A stretch of 64,000 nucleotides of DNA from Peribacillus alkalitolerans (GTDB lineage Bacteria > Bacillota > Bacilli > Bacillales > DSM-1321), in contig NZ_JAAGVZ010000002.1 in the NCBI RefSeq assembly GCF_010882125.1, positions 248,001 to 312,000 on the forward strand, given 5' to 3'. Position numbers and translations under genes: made by a program. The notes below the pieces were generated by a model. The model saw only the letters and a list, made by a program, of their open reading frames with translations. It searched no databases and was not told where the DNA came from. How positions within the stretch are numbered: position 1 is the first letter of the stretch; each line of letters begins with the position of its first letter. This document shows positions 18,392-27,227 of this stretch, piece by piece.

Positions 18392-18627
18392 TTTTTCTCC
18401 GCCTCAACAATCTTTTTTCTATTTTATGAACAGCGCTTCACAGCACTTCAAACTTTTTCCTACTTCCACAAAGGTAATAGTCTCATGCAAGATTATTTAG
18501 CCTCTGTAACCTGTTTTCCACATGATGCCTACCTTACTATGCTTCTCGGAAGTGAAACACGCTTCCCACATTTCTCAATCCACCCTTTTTAAAAAAGCAT
18601 GAAAAAACCAATTAAAGGAAATAAGAT
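18392..18627 (-). other. Long 5' leader of the ROK operon
   Basis: About 235 transcribed bases lie between the leader hairpin and the kinase start. It contains a small hairpin (GGGAAGCG...CACTTCC) near 18550-18570 and no convincing reading frame. I recognise no known riboswitch class. Confidence 0.35.
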
Positions 18628-18644
18628 GGGTTGTTGGTACAAGT
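18628..18644. promoter_or_regulatory. GGGTTGTTGGTACAAGT box in the ROK-operon leader
   Basis: The identical 17-base word occurs at 29970-29986 before the LacI-type gene, in both cases downstream of a promoter that also carries the CTTGTTGGGTTGAC box. GntR/HutC regulators bind imperfect palindromes of this kind; assignment to the GntR gene at 30207-30938 is inference. Confidence 0.6.
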
Positions 18645-18652
18645 TATATTTA

Positions 18653-18690
18653 ATAAAAAACTCATAGCCAAAATCTATGAGTTTTTTATT
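18653..18690 (-). terminator. Leader terminator of the ROK operon
   Basis: ACTCATAG and CTATGAGT form the stem, and A- and T-runs on both sides extend it and give a U-tract on the minus strand. It lies downstream of the promoter at 18696-18723 and about 260 bases upstream of the kinase start, so it sits in the 5' leader. It also lies beyond the stop at 18910 and can end read-through from the oxidoreductase gene. Confidence 0.75.
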
Positions 18691-18695
18691 AATAA

Positions 18696-18734
18696 ATTAT
18701 ATCACGACCACTCGTAGTGTCAACCCAACAAGTT
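18696..18734 (-). promoter_or_regulatory. Sigma-A promoter with operator, ROK operon
   Basis: On the minus strand -35 TTGACA (18718-18723) and -10 TATAAT (18696-18701) are both perfect with 16 bases between. The -35 overlaps AACTTGTTGGGTTGACA (18718-18734), a word shared with the promoters at 30030-30058 and 30987-31014. Repressor binding there would block RNA polymerase. Confidence 0.8.
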
Positions 18735-18909
18735 AATTGTTTTCAATCCGAGTGAAGGCGTCCATTTCCTTATTATTCTATTGATTTGACGACAATAATT
18801 TCTTTTTTTCGTACGTAAAGTTTCTGGAATGGATCTCTTATGATTATCATGCAGTTTGCCCAAACTGGTGGTTAGTCTAATTCGTAAGCTCATATGCAAA
18901 GAGAGTATT

Positions 18910-19893
18910 TCATATATGTGAAAACTCCTTTAAATTAATTGGCTCTCCAATTTCCGCAGACTTATTTGCTGCTAACGTTACATTATGAGTAATCAGAGCA
19001 TCCCGATAGTCAGATAAAATTTTTGAAGAATCTCCTGTACGAACTGCGTTAATGAAGACTTCATCTTCGACAAAATATGGGTTAACCATTTCTTTATACT
19101 CTGTTACAGATTCTGCTTTGATATCCTTCAATCCTGTACTACTAATTTCGAGTATTCCCTGATCTGTGTATAAATCTAGACCAACTTTATGCCCTACCGG
19201 AGATAAACACGTATTAGAGATCGAGGCAATACTGCCATTTTCTAATTTCATTGTTACAGTCCCAACATCGGCAACTGTTGTACCTTCTACCTTTTCATGC
19301 ATAACTCGCTGACTGTATGCGGCAAAAACTTCAACGACCTCGCCATTAAGATATCGTAGTAAATCAACAATATGAGTTGTTTGTTCAACGAACTGACCAC
19401 CTGATCCAGTTTGAACTCTCCACCAAGGTACCATAGGCATACCACCCATCCAATATCCTAACGACATACCTAGTTTTCGTTCATTTAGTAATTCAAGTGC
19501 TATTCTTGTTGCTTCCTTATATCGCCAATGAAAGCCTACCGAGGTAATAATCTTTTTTTGTTCAATCTTTTTAAGAATTTCAGTTGGTCGATTGTCAATG
19601 CCAAGTGGCTTTTCAACAAAAAATGGAATCCCCCTATCAATGACTGCATTCTCTGCTTCTCCATGTGCCATTGGTGGCACACAGATGTATACTGCATCCA
19701 GCTTACGATCATCTAACATTTCACTCACATCGTTGTACGCTTTTGCATTCGTCCATGCTTGAGCTTCTTTCTGGGCTCTTTCCAAATTAATATTAAAAAA
19801 TGCTGTTACTTCTGTATCCTGAATTTTAGCTAAATTATTTAAATGTTCCTTTGCTATACCACCAGTGCCGATAAAACCGATTTTTAAAGTCAA
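18910..19893 (-). CDS. Gfo/Idh/MocA-family protein (oxidoreductase or NAD-dependent glycosidase)
   Basis: 327 aa. The N-terminal Rossmann motif GFIGTGGIAKEH (residues 5-16) and the family EKP motif (FFVEKPLG, near 97) are clear, with the usual C-terminal alpha/beta domain. The reading frame is open further upstream, but I chose TTG at 19893 since GGAGGAGATACTT precedes it and the Rossmann strand begins there. It closes the beta-galactosidase gene cluster. Members of this fold act on free or linked sugars, including GH109 N-acetylgalactosaminidases, which would fit this island; no substrate can be assigned by eye. Confidence 0.8.
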   Translation of the reverse strand: MTLKIGFIGTGGIAKEHLNNLAKIQDTEVTAFFNINLERAQKEAQAWTNAKAYNDVSEMLDDRKLDAVYICVPPMAHGEAENAVIDRGIPFFVEKPLGIDNRPTEILKKIEQKKIITSVGFHWRYKEATRIALELLNERKLGMSLGYWMGGMPMVPWWRVQTGSGGQFVEQTTHIVDLLRYLNGEVVEVFAAYSQRVMHEKVEGTTVADVGTVTMKLENGSIASISNTCLSPVGHKVGLDLYTDQGILEISSTGLKDIKAESVTEYKEMVNPYFVEDEVFINAVRTGDSSKILSDYRDALITHNVTLAANKSAEIGEPINLKEFSHI

Positions 19894-19988
19894 AAGTATC
19901 TCCTCCAAATTTATGATAAAATCCTTCAAACCATTTTCCTCGATTTCTGAGTCTACTCTCCCTTCCAGGTGGACCAAAAGAGTAACTC

Positions 19989-20246
19989 CTAATCTTTTAT
20001 CGCACCTACAGCAACCCTTGAAATCAACTGGCGCCTAATAAAAAGGAATAAAATAATTAATGGAAGAGTAGTTAATAACGTACCGGCCATTACTAATCCT
20101 AAGTCTGTGTCGTGAATTCCATTTAGTTGAGATAATGCAACTAGCAATGTGTATTTAGATGGGTCATTTAAAACAATTAACGGCCATAAATATTCATTCC
20201 ATGTGCCTATAAACCTGAAAATTCCTAGAACTGCAGGTCTTAACAT
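19989..20246 (-). pseudogene. Truncated sugar ABC permease (MalG type), C-terminal part
   Basis: Only ~85 codons remain. FRFIGTWNEYLWPLIVLNDP, LSQLNGIHDTDLGLVMAGTLL and the terminal RQLISRVAVGAIKD are the last two membrane segments of a CUT1 permease of the lactose/maltose type, normally ~280 aa. The membrane segments and the EAA loop upstream are missing, and no other permease or binding protein of that transporter is present. It lies between the GH35 gene and the Gfo/Idh gene, so a deletion removed the rest of an older importer, which LplBC at 25318-27196 may have replaced. Confidence 0.8.
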
Positions 20247-20302
20247 CGATAAGCCTATGTTCCAATAAAGTCTAAGAAAAATCAGTGATTATCTACTAAT
20301 TG

Positions 20303-22861
20303 TTATTGTCCAAATGGAATATAAGAATGAATAACTACATGATCTGGACTTAAGCCTTCTTCATCAAAAATAACAACTTCATTATGTTCCTTTAATAAGG
20401 ATGCTGGGATCTTATATTCCTCCTGTGGTCCAATGTTCCAGTACCTTCCTAAACATTGACCATTTACCCAAAAACTGCCTTTACTCATACCATCCATCCG
20501 AATTTTTACAATCGGACCGTTTTCTGGCTTCCAGTCAAAAGGACTTTTATACCAGCGTGGAGAAATGGTTTGTTGGTTCCTATGGTTAGCGGCCGACCAT
20601 TCCTTTTCACCTTGAATCTGAGCAAATGATTTTATTTTCCAATGGCCAATTTGCTCTTGTTCGTTATACAAATAAAGATCAAAGCGGCGAATACTAGATG
20701 TATTCTGAACATCTAAATTTAATACATTCTCTCCCTGCTTTAATGCATCACTAATATCAGCAACCCCGTATACAGCATAACCTCTTGACCAAGCCGTTTG
20801 AGTATCCATCAACATCTTTACCGAACTTCCATTTACCTGAACTCGTGAAACTCCCTCACCGACAAGTATTGCACGGTCATACCCCTGATTCATGAATGAT
20901 CTTAAAAACCCAATTCGACCTTCAATTTTTGGTATTTGCGATAAATGGTGCGTAACTCCACACCCTTCTATCTGCCATCCTTCTCGTAATGATAAATACT
21001 TTCCATTTAGAGCAGGTGCTTCACTCATCCCTTTTGGTTCACCGATCGCTTGGGAATAGTTAAAACGCCCCATATTTTGGACAAGGCAGGTTAACGTATT
21101 TTTCCCTTTCTTAACAGGAACCTCAATGGATGTAGCCCCAATTATGCTAAGCTTGCCGACATATTGACCATTACAGAAGACCAAGACGGGATCCTCGATT
21201 CTCGTAAAAATAATTGTCGTATCCTTCGATTCCTCAGCATAAAATTCACTTTCATAACCTAAATAGCCACTAAACTGTCCGAAGCTACTAAAATCAAGCG
21301 GTTTGTCAGCCTCTTTCACATTTCCGCTTAAAAAACAAAGCTTTTCATCTGCCGCTTCCCAATGTAGTGGATGATTTGGTGATCTCTTTTCTAAATGAGG
21401 AACCGCTTTTTCTAAAGATTTTCTTGAAACCACTTCAATTGAATAGCTGAAACCATCTTCAAAGGAAAGCTGAACGGTTTGCGGTTGGCTTCCATGGAAT
21501 AAATGAAACTTAACCATGCCATCTTCACAGATTTCAAAGCGATTCGGTAATGGACATTGAACTTCAGCCTTTCTATCAAGCTGCAATTTCAAAAATGTAC
21601 GCTGCCCCTCCTCATGATAAATGACCGCCTTATCAGTATCGAACCCCTTTGTCTGACCAGTGAGTGTCGCAATCAAAATGCTGTTTCCTAAGCTCACATG
21701 ACGGACAATCGGTAAAACCGCATTCGCCTCTATCGTAAACGGAACCGTTTCACCATCAAGTAAAACCTGAGATTGAACTCTTTCATGTCTAGTATTCTCG
21801 ATAAATATCACTTCACCATGTGGACTGACAACTCTCTGAGACTTTAGATCACTAGGAAGCTTTAATTCTATACCCTTTTGTTCTGCATTTGTGAATATTG
21901 GTTCGAGCCACTTCGTAAATGAATGAAACCTCTTTAATACCTCATATTTTCTTGTTGGCTGTAAATATTCATTAATAGCAACATCATAATCATACGATGT
22001 CGTGGAAAAGATCTGTTCTCCACCTGTCCTGCCACCCCAATGGTCAAAATTTGTACCGCCGAAATACATGTAATAGTTGATCGCAGTGAATCCATTACTC
22101 AATAGCTGGTAACACTCACGTTCAAGCTGCTCAGGTGTCTTTTGATTCGCTTTATTTCCGCCCCAATGTTCAAACCATCCAATCCAAAACTCCATAACCC
22201 CTTTCGGCTGATCGGCAAAACGTTCATCTAAGATCTTAGCGGCATTTTTAGCATGCGACCAAAAATTGTGAAACTCGACTGCTCCATCAACACCTCCATA
22301 GCAGGTAACAAATGGTACGTCAATGCCTCTCTCCATCAAACCGTCCCTGAGGTACTCCATGTACTGTTTGTCAGGTTTACCAAATGCCTGGAATTCATTT
22401 TCTACTTGGACCATAATGACGGTCCCACTTTTTGTAAACTGGAATCTATGTATGATCGGTATAACCTGATCGAAAAATTTATCCACATATTGTAGAAAAA
22501 TAGGGTCAGCGGAACGATATTGAATCCCCTTTTTCGTAGAGAGCCACCAAGGAAATCCGCCAAAATCCCATTCCGCACATATATAGGGTCCTGGCCTTGC
22601 AATCACATACAGTCCTTTGTCAGCACATAACTGAAAAAAATGCGCTAAATCCTTGTCGCCAGAGAAATCCCATTCCCCTTCATTCATTTCATGAAAATTC
22701 CAAGGGATGTACGTTTCAATTGTATTGCATCCCCCTGCTTTCGCTTTATCTAAGACTTCGCTCCACTCCGCTCTTGGAAGGCGGAAATAGTGGATAGCAG
22801 CAGATAGGATAAAGATTCTTTCATTGTTAATCTTCCAGCTTTTTTGGTCATAAGTAATCAT
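20303..22861 (-). CDS. Beta-galactosidase, GH35
   Basis: 852 aa, no signal peptide, so probably cytoplasmic, acting on imported oligosaccharides. The (beta/alpha)8 domain starts with FILSAAIHYFRLPRAEW and has ARPGPYICAEWDFGGFPWW; the acid/base Glu lies in VQVENEF (151-157) and the nucleophile is probably Glu224 in MEFWIGWFEHWGG. C-terminal beta-sandwich domains follow (FWVNGQCLGRYWNIGPQ). GGAGGGAAATCA precedes ATG at 22861. Exo-beta-galactosidase is the common activity; other beta-galactoside or hexosaminidase specificities exist near this family. Confidence 0.9.
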   Translation of the reverse strand: MITYDQKSWKINNERIFILSAAIHYFRLPRAEWSEVLDKAKAGGCNTIETYIPWNFHEMNEGEWDFSGDKDLAHFFQLCADKGLYVIARPGPYICAEWDFGGFPWWLSTKKGIQYRSADPIFLQYVDKFFDQVIPIIHRFQFTKSGTVIMVQVENEFQAFGKPDKQYMEYLRDGLMERGIDVPFVTCYGGVDGAVEFHNFWSHAKNAAKILDERFADQPKGVMEFWIGWFEHWGGNKANQKTPEQLERECYQLLSNGFTAINYYMYFGGTNFDHWGGRTGGEQIFSTTSYDYDVAINEYLQPTRKYEVLKRFHSFTKWLEPIFTNAEQKGIELKLPSDLKSQRVVSPHGEVIFIENTRHERVQSQVLLDGETVPFTIEANAVLPIVRHVSLGNSILIATLTGQTKGFDTDKAVIYHEEGQRTFLKLQLDRKAEVQCPLPNRFEICEDGMVKFHLFHGSQPQTVQLSFEDGFSYSIEVVSRKSLEKAVPHLEKRSPNHPLHWEAADEKLCFLSGNVKEADKPLDFSSFGQFSGYLGYESEFYAEESKDTTIIFTRIEDPVLVFCNGQYVGKLSIIGATSIEVPVKKGKNTLTCLVQNMGRFNYSQAIGEPKGMSEAPALNGKYLSLREGWQIEGCGVTHHLSQIPKIEGRIGFLRSFMNQGYDRAILVGEGVSRVQVNGSSVKMLMDTQTAWSRGYAVYGVADISDALKQGENVLNLDVQNTSSIRRFDLYLYNEQEQIGHWKIKSFAQIQGEKEWSAANHRNQQTISPRWYKSPFDWKPENGPIVKIRMDGMSKGSFWVNGQCLGRYWNIGPQEEYKIPASLLKEHNEVVIFDEEGLSPDHVVIHSYIPFGQ

Positions 22862-22928
22862 TGATTTCCCTCCAAAAATTATAACCTTTAAATGACGGCT
22901 GTGACTCTATTGAGTTATTTCCTAATCC

Positions 22929-23612
22929 TTAAGGTGTATCATTGTTGATTTTGTTTACCTGACTTGCAATGTATGTATTTGATAATCCCTCTTGTTTCTG
23001 TTCTGTTTTTTTAAATACTTTTAATGATACCTTCATGAGAAAAAGAGCGAATAGACTGACACTGAAGAAAGGTATTAAACCTGGAATCCAAAAAAATAAC
23101 CAATATAATCCAACACATCCAAATACCGCTACTAGTGTATAGATTGGTGAAGAAATTCCCAAAAGGACGGACATTGTAAAGTATTGGAAAAAATTTAATT
23201 CTAAGTGAACATACACAGGAAAGATATAAATAAGCAAAATAAAGAATAGAATACTAAGCGTAAATAAAGCGATTACTAAAAATATAAAAATAATACCTTC
23301 AGTAAATCGCATAATAGAAAAATTCATATAAAGTAAAAAGCTCAATGCAAATAAAATGAGCCCTATTGCGTTCGATCTCCAAAATTCTTTGCGGAAAGTA
23401 CCCCAAAAATCTTTTACTAATAAGCGATTGTTATCATCTCCCATCATCCACTTCCGGGTAACAGTAAACATTGCTATAGTTGCAGGCATAATTCCAAATA
23501 GGATGGCTCCAAACAGCGAAAAAACCACCCAAAGCCCTTGAATGAGTGCGATTTTCATGACAATTTCAGAAAATCGATAAAATTTATGTATTAGACCTTT
23601 TGACTCCATCAT
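22929..23612 (-). CDS. YesL-like DUF624 membrane protein
   Basis: 227 aa with five or six predicted membrane segments. The opening KGLIHKFYRFSEIVMKIALIQGLWVVFSLFG and the TVTRKWMMGDD region are typical of DUF624 (YesL) proteins, which accompany LplABC/YtcQ-type sugar importers in Bacillaceae and Paenibacillaceae. The molecular function is not known. It follows the binding-protein gene across a strong hairpin and precedes the GH35 gene. AAAGAAGAGATC lies before ATGATG; either ATG could serve as start. Confidence 0.8.
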   Translation of the reverse strand: MMESKGLIHKFYRFSEIVMKIALIQGLWVVFSLFGAILFGIMPATIAMFTVTRKWMMGDDNNRLLVKDFWGTFRKEFWRSNAIGLILFALSFLLYMNFSIMRFTEGIIFIFLVIALFTLSILFFILLIYIFPVYVHLELNFFQYFTMSVLLGISSPIYTLVAVFGCVGLYWLFFWIPGLIPFFSVSLFALFLMKVSLKVFKKTEQKQEGLSNTYIASQVNKINNDTP

Positions 23613-23640
23613 GATCTCTTCTTTCCTGATTAAAAATTAT

Positions 23641-23678
23641 GACTCAGGAGGGATAGTAAATTCTATCCCTCCTGAGTC
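23641..23678 (-). terminator. 16-bp perfect hairpin after the SBP gene
   Basis: GACTCAGGAGGGATAG and CTATCCCTCCTGAGTC pair perfectly around a 6-base loop, 7 bases after the stop of the binding-protein gene and followed by ATAATTTTTAATC. It likely stops most transcripts or protects the upstream mRNA, giving more binding protein than DUF624 and beta-galactosidase. Confidence 0.8.
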
Positions 23679-23685
23679 TAATAGA

Positions 23686-25302
23686 TTATTGATCTTTATA
23701 TCTCTTATAAGCGGCTTCATTAATTTCCATATAACGTTTTAGACCCATTTTTTCTATTGTTTTAACATAGTTATCCCAATCGTCAATTGACTTCTTGCCT
23801 GTAATAAAGTTTGCAGTCATTTCTGTAACATATGTGCTAATATCTGTAGAAAGCGCAGACAGCTCACTTGACTCATCAACAGTGAAATTAAAGTTCGGCC
23901 ATATTTCTTCCTGCTTTAGGGTAAGTGGTTCTGCCTTCTCAGCATTCTCTAAACTTGCTTCAGATCCTTCTGCACCTTGGAAATATTTTTCCTTAACAAC
24001 TCCAGGATAATATCCACCCGGCCATGTTAAATATTTGCTTATAGCTTGATCGAGATTCAGTCCATCAGGGTTTTTAGCGATTTCATCCGTATATACGAAT
24101 TCACCATCCTTTTCAGTATAAGTAACACCTTCAAATCCCATAAAGAACATTTTTATGCCTTCCTCGCTGTAGAAATGGTCGATCCATCGAACGGTAGCTT
24201 CTGGGTTCTTATTTTTATCAGTTATAACGAACATACCTGCATTACCCAATGGGGAACCTATTGCAGTATTTAATTGATCGCCATTTGGACCCTCAAGTAC
24301 AGGCATACCCACATATCCATCTAAGTTCAACAAAATTTTAGGATCGATTTCAGGCAGCACTCCGTAAACACCTTTTGCAGCAACTGCATTAAATTTTGAA
24401 GAATCTGGGGTAAAGACATTTTTATCTAATAAACCCTCTGTGTATAACTTATTTAAATAGGTTATCAGCTGTTTGTATTCTTTTGATGTTGGCTGGAATC
24501 TTAATTTCTCACCTTTTGGATCCAAGTCGATATACCCATTCGATGATCCGTGATTGTTTAAACCAACTGATCCTTTAAGGAAACTAATGATTTGATCGAT
24601 AGTGTACGACGCCCCTAATGGGATCTCATCTGCCTTACCGTTTCCGTTTGGATCACCTTCCTTGAACTTCTTCAATACTTCGTATAGCTCATCCCAATTT
24701 GTAGGCTCTTCTAGTCCTAATTTGTTTAACCAGTCCTTCTGTATCCATGGAGTACCGATGTGCAGTCCTTTAAAATTCGGATCATAGAATGCAGGGAACC
24801 CATAAATATTCCCATCAGCCATGGTAATCCCTTGTTTAACAATAGGATATTCATCCATAATCTTCTTAAGGTTTGGAGCATATTTGTCAATTAGGTCATT
24901 AAGGGGAAGAAAAACCCCTTGCTGACCATACTTAATAAGGTCAGATTTTGGTACAGCTGACGCAAACAATATATCAGGGTAATCTCCACTTGCTAACATA
25001 AGATTACGCTTTTCTGCCACTGCTTCAGTAGAAACTGTTTTCCAATTAATATGAATATTCGTCATTTTTTCATATTCTTTCCAAAGCATAAGTTCTTCCC
25101 AATTCTCTGGAGATAAATACCTTGCAGCAAATCCATCTAGTTCAATTTTCTCTTTTACAATCGGCATATTCGTTTTATTCAGGTTTTCCTTATTTTCTTT
25201 GTCTGCCTCAGTAGTCGCCTCTTGGTCTTTACAACCGCTTAGCAAAATGGATACGGATAATGCACCTGTAATAAAACTCATTAAATATTTATTTCTCTTC
25301 AT
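23686..25302 (-). CDS. Sugar ABC importer, binding lipoprotein (LplA/YtcQ type)
   Basis: 538 aa extracellular solute-binding protein. Signal peptide with lipobox LLSGC (Cys24). The length and the stretches MLWKEYEKMTNIHINWKTVS, GDYPDILFASAVP, WIQKDWLNKLGLEEPTNWDE and RWIDHFYSEEG are typical of the large CUT1 binding proteins of the LplA family, which carry oligosaccharides. No ATPase gene is beside it; such systems share a common MsmX-type ATPase encoded elsewhere. The ligand is probably a galactose- or GalNAc-containing oligosaccharide, by context. Confidence 0.88.
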   Translation of the reverse strand: MKRNKYLMSFITGALSVSILLSGCKDQEATTEADKENKENLNKTNMPIVKEKIELDGFAARYLSPENWEELMLWKEYEKMTNIHINWKTVSTEAVAEKRNLMLASGDYPDILFASAVPKSDLIKYGQQGVFLPLNDLIDKYAPNLKKIMDEYPIVKQGITMADGNIYGFPAFYDPNFKGLHIGTPWIQKDWLNKLGLEEPTNWDELYEVLKKFKEGDPNGNGKADEIPLGASYTIDQIISFLKGSVGLNNHGSSNGYIDLDPKGEKLRFQPTSKEYKQLITYLNKLYTEGLLDKNVFTPDSSKFNAVAAKGVYGVLPEIDPKILLNLDGYVGMPVLEGPNGDQLNTAIGSPLGNAGMFVITDKNKNPEATVRWIDHFYSEEGIKMFFMGFEGVTYTEKDGEFVYTDEIAKNPDGLNLDQAISKYLTWPGGYYPGVVKEKYFQGAEGSEASLENAEKAEPLTLKQEEIWPNFNFTVDESSELSALSTDISTYVTEMTANFITGKKSIDDWDNYVKTIEKMGLKRYMEINEAAYKRYKDQ

Positions 25303-25317
25303 ACTACATCCCCCTTA

Positions 25318-26199
25318 TTATCCTTTAATAGATCCAACCATGAATCCTTTTACAAAGTATCTTTGCAAGAACGGATACAGAATCATCATTGGCAAGTTTG
25401 ATACAATCAAGACTGCATATTTCAAACCTTCTACACTCAGCTGCTGTTTTAAAAAGCTTTCTGAGTTTGCCTTAATCATTTCATCTAGTTCACCTTTGAT
25501 CAGTATTTCTCTTAAAACTAATTGAAGTGGAAAATTCTCTTTATCTGACAAATAAATTAATGCATGAAAATAGGAATTCCAATGTCCCACTGCGTAAAAC
25601 AAAACCATAACTGCAATAACAGGCATTGAAAGGGGTAAAACAATATTTATCAAAATTCGGATATTACCACACCCATCAATCTGTGCCGATTCCTGCAGCT
25701 CAAGAGGGATCGTCGTTTGAAAAAATGTCCGCATAATGATAATATTCCAAACCGCAACCGCATTTGGTATAACCATGACCCAGAAGGTATCGATCATCCC
25801 AAGGTCGCGAATAAGTAAATACGTGGGGATTAATCCTCCGCTAAAAAACATCGTGAATACAAAAATCGCCATTATAACATTTCGTCCGTAAAAGTCTTTT
25901 CTCGACAACGGGTATGCAGCCATAATTGTCATGATTACGTTTATAAGTGTTCCGAAAGTAGTATATTTAAGTGTATTGATAAATCCATTCACTATATCTT
26001 CATTCGCGAACACCTTTTTATAAGCATCTAAATTAAATCCTTTTGGCCAGAGCCACATTTCCCCTGTCAGAATATAGGCTGGATTACTAAAAGAAGCGCT
26101 TACAACAAAATATATAGGATATAAAATAAGTAAGGCGATTATAGCCAGAAAGAAATAATTGAAAAAACTGAACACTTTGTCCGAAGTAGAATTCTGCAA
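25318..26199 (-). CDS. Sugar ABC importer permease (LplC/YtcP type)
   Basis: 293 aa, six membrane segments. The EAA loop ESAQIDGCGNIRILINIVLPLSMP (about residues 164-187), which docks the ATPase, and the C-terminal RYFVKGFMVGSIKG are diagnostic of MalG-like permeases of the LplC type. It pairs with the permease at 26213-27196 and the binding protein at 23686-25302. Stop and start gaps of 13-15 bases suggest one mRNA. Confidence 0.9.
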   Translation of the reverse strand: MQNSTSDKVFSFFNYFFLAIIALLILYPIYFVVSASFSNPAYILTGEMWLWPKGFNLDAYKKVFANEDIVNGFINTLKYTTFGTLINVIMTIMAAYPLSRKDFYGRNVIMAIFVFTMFFSGGLIPTYLLIRDLGMIDTFWVMVIPNAVAVWNIIIMRTFFQTTIPLELQESAQIDGCGNIRILINIVLPLSMPVIAVMVLFYAVGHWNSYFHALIYLSDKENFPLQLVLREILIKGELDEMIKANSESFLKQQLSVEGLKYAVLIVSNLPMMILYPFLQRYFVKGFMVGSIKG

Positions 26200-26212
26200 T
26201 TTGGTTCACCAC

Positions 26213-27196
26213 CTACCATAAACTTGTATTATTTATTTTCTTAGCAAAATAGTTAACCATCACAAGCATAATGAAGTTAATTATTGAATTGAATAAACCT
26301 ACAGCAGCGGAGAAGCTATACTGTGCCTCCAAAATACCGCTTCTGTAAACAAACGTTGAAATCACATCTGATGCCGACATGTTCAAATTGTTTTGCATTA
26401 GGAAAACCTTTTCAAATCCTACCGACATAACTGAGCCAGCATTTAAGATAAAAATGATGACAATCGTTGGCAAAATCGCTGGAATGTTAATATACCAAAT
26501 TCTTTGTAGTCTTGACGCTCCATCAATCATTGCCGCTTCGTGCTGCGAATGATCAACAGCTGTAAGGGCGGCAAGGTAGATAATCGAGCTCCATCCCATC
26601 GTTTGCCAAACATCTGAGAATACATAAAGAGTTTTAAACCAACCTGGTTCCGTCATAAAATCAATGGGAGTACCCCCAACTAAGGTGATCACCTGATTAA
26701 TTAGACCATCTGATTTTAAAAACAGAATCAACATTCCCACCACTACCACAGTGGATAAAAAGTGTGGTGCATAAATTACTGTTTGAACGAATTTTTTAAA
26801 CTTTGAATTTCTTACTTCATTGAGCATTAGTGCGATAATAATCGGAATTGGGAACGATATAGCCAGTGTATAAATACCAATTCCCAACGTATTCTTTATA
26901 AGCCTCCAAAAATAGTAGCTATCAAAAAAGCGTTCGAAATGTTTCATTCCTACCCAAGGACTATCCCATATGCCTTTCGTAGCAATAAAATCTTTAAAAG
27001 CAATTTGGATCCCATATAACGGTAGATAATGGAAGATGATAAAGTAAGCGATTACAGGTGAAATCAATAAATAAAGATCCCAATTTTTACGAAATGATTT
27101 CTTCAAAATTGTCCACTTTGACAAGGAAGCTTCTGTTTTTATTTCTAATATGGTAGTAGGTTGAATACTAGTTTTGTTTTGAACAATTTTTTCCAA
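26213..27196 (-). CDS. Sugar ABC importer permease (LplB/YteP type)
   Basis: 327 aa. A ~40-residue cytoplasmic N-terminus leads into YLLISPVIAYFIIFHYLPLYGIQIAF, the first membrane segment of LplB-type permeases; the EAA loop is AAMIDGASRLQRIWYINIPAILP. Six membrane helices in all. It lies 32 bases after the Gfo/Idh gene and upstream of the LplC partner. Confidence 0.9.
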   Translation of the reverse strand: MEKIVQNKTSIQPTTILEIKTEASLSKWTILKKSFRKNWDLYLLISPVIAYFIIFHYLPLYGIQIAFKDFIATKGIWDSPWVGMKHFERFFDSYYFWRLIKNTLGIGIYTLAISFPIPIIIALMLNEVRNSKFKKFVQTVIYAPHFLSTVVVVGMLILFLKSDGLINQVITLVGGTPIDFMTEPGWFKTLYVFSDVWQTMGWSSIIYLAALTAVDHSQHEAAMIDGASRLQRIWYINIPAILPTIVIIFILNAGSVMSVGFEKVFLMQNNLNMSASDVISTFVYRSGILEAQYSFSAAVGLFNSIINFIMLVMVNYFAKKINNTSLW

Positions 27197-27227
27197 ATTC
27201 CCTCCCCCTTCTCTTAGCGCAAGCTAG

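Noticed and set aside
18420-18435. GAACAGCGCTTCAC as a cre site in the ROK leader
   Set aside because: The central CG is one position off the cre pattern and two fixed bases do not match.
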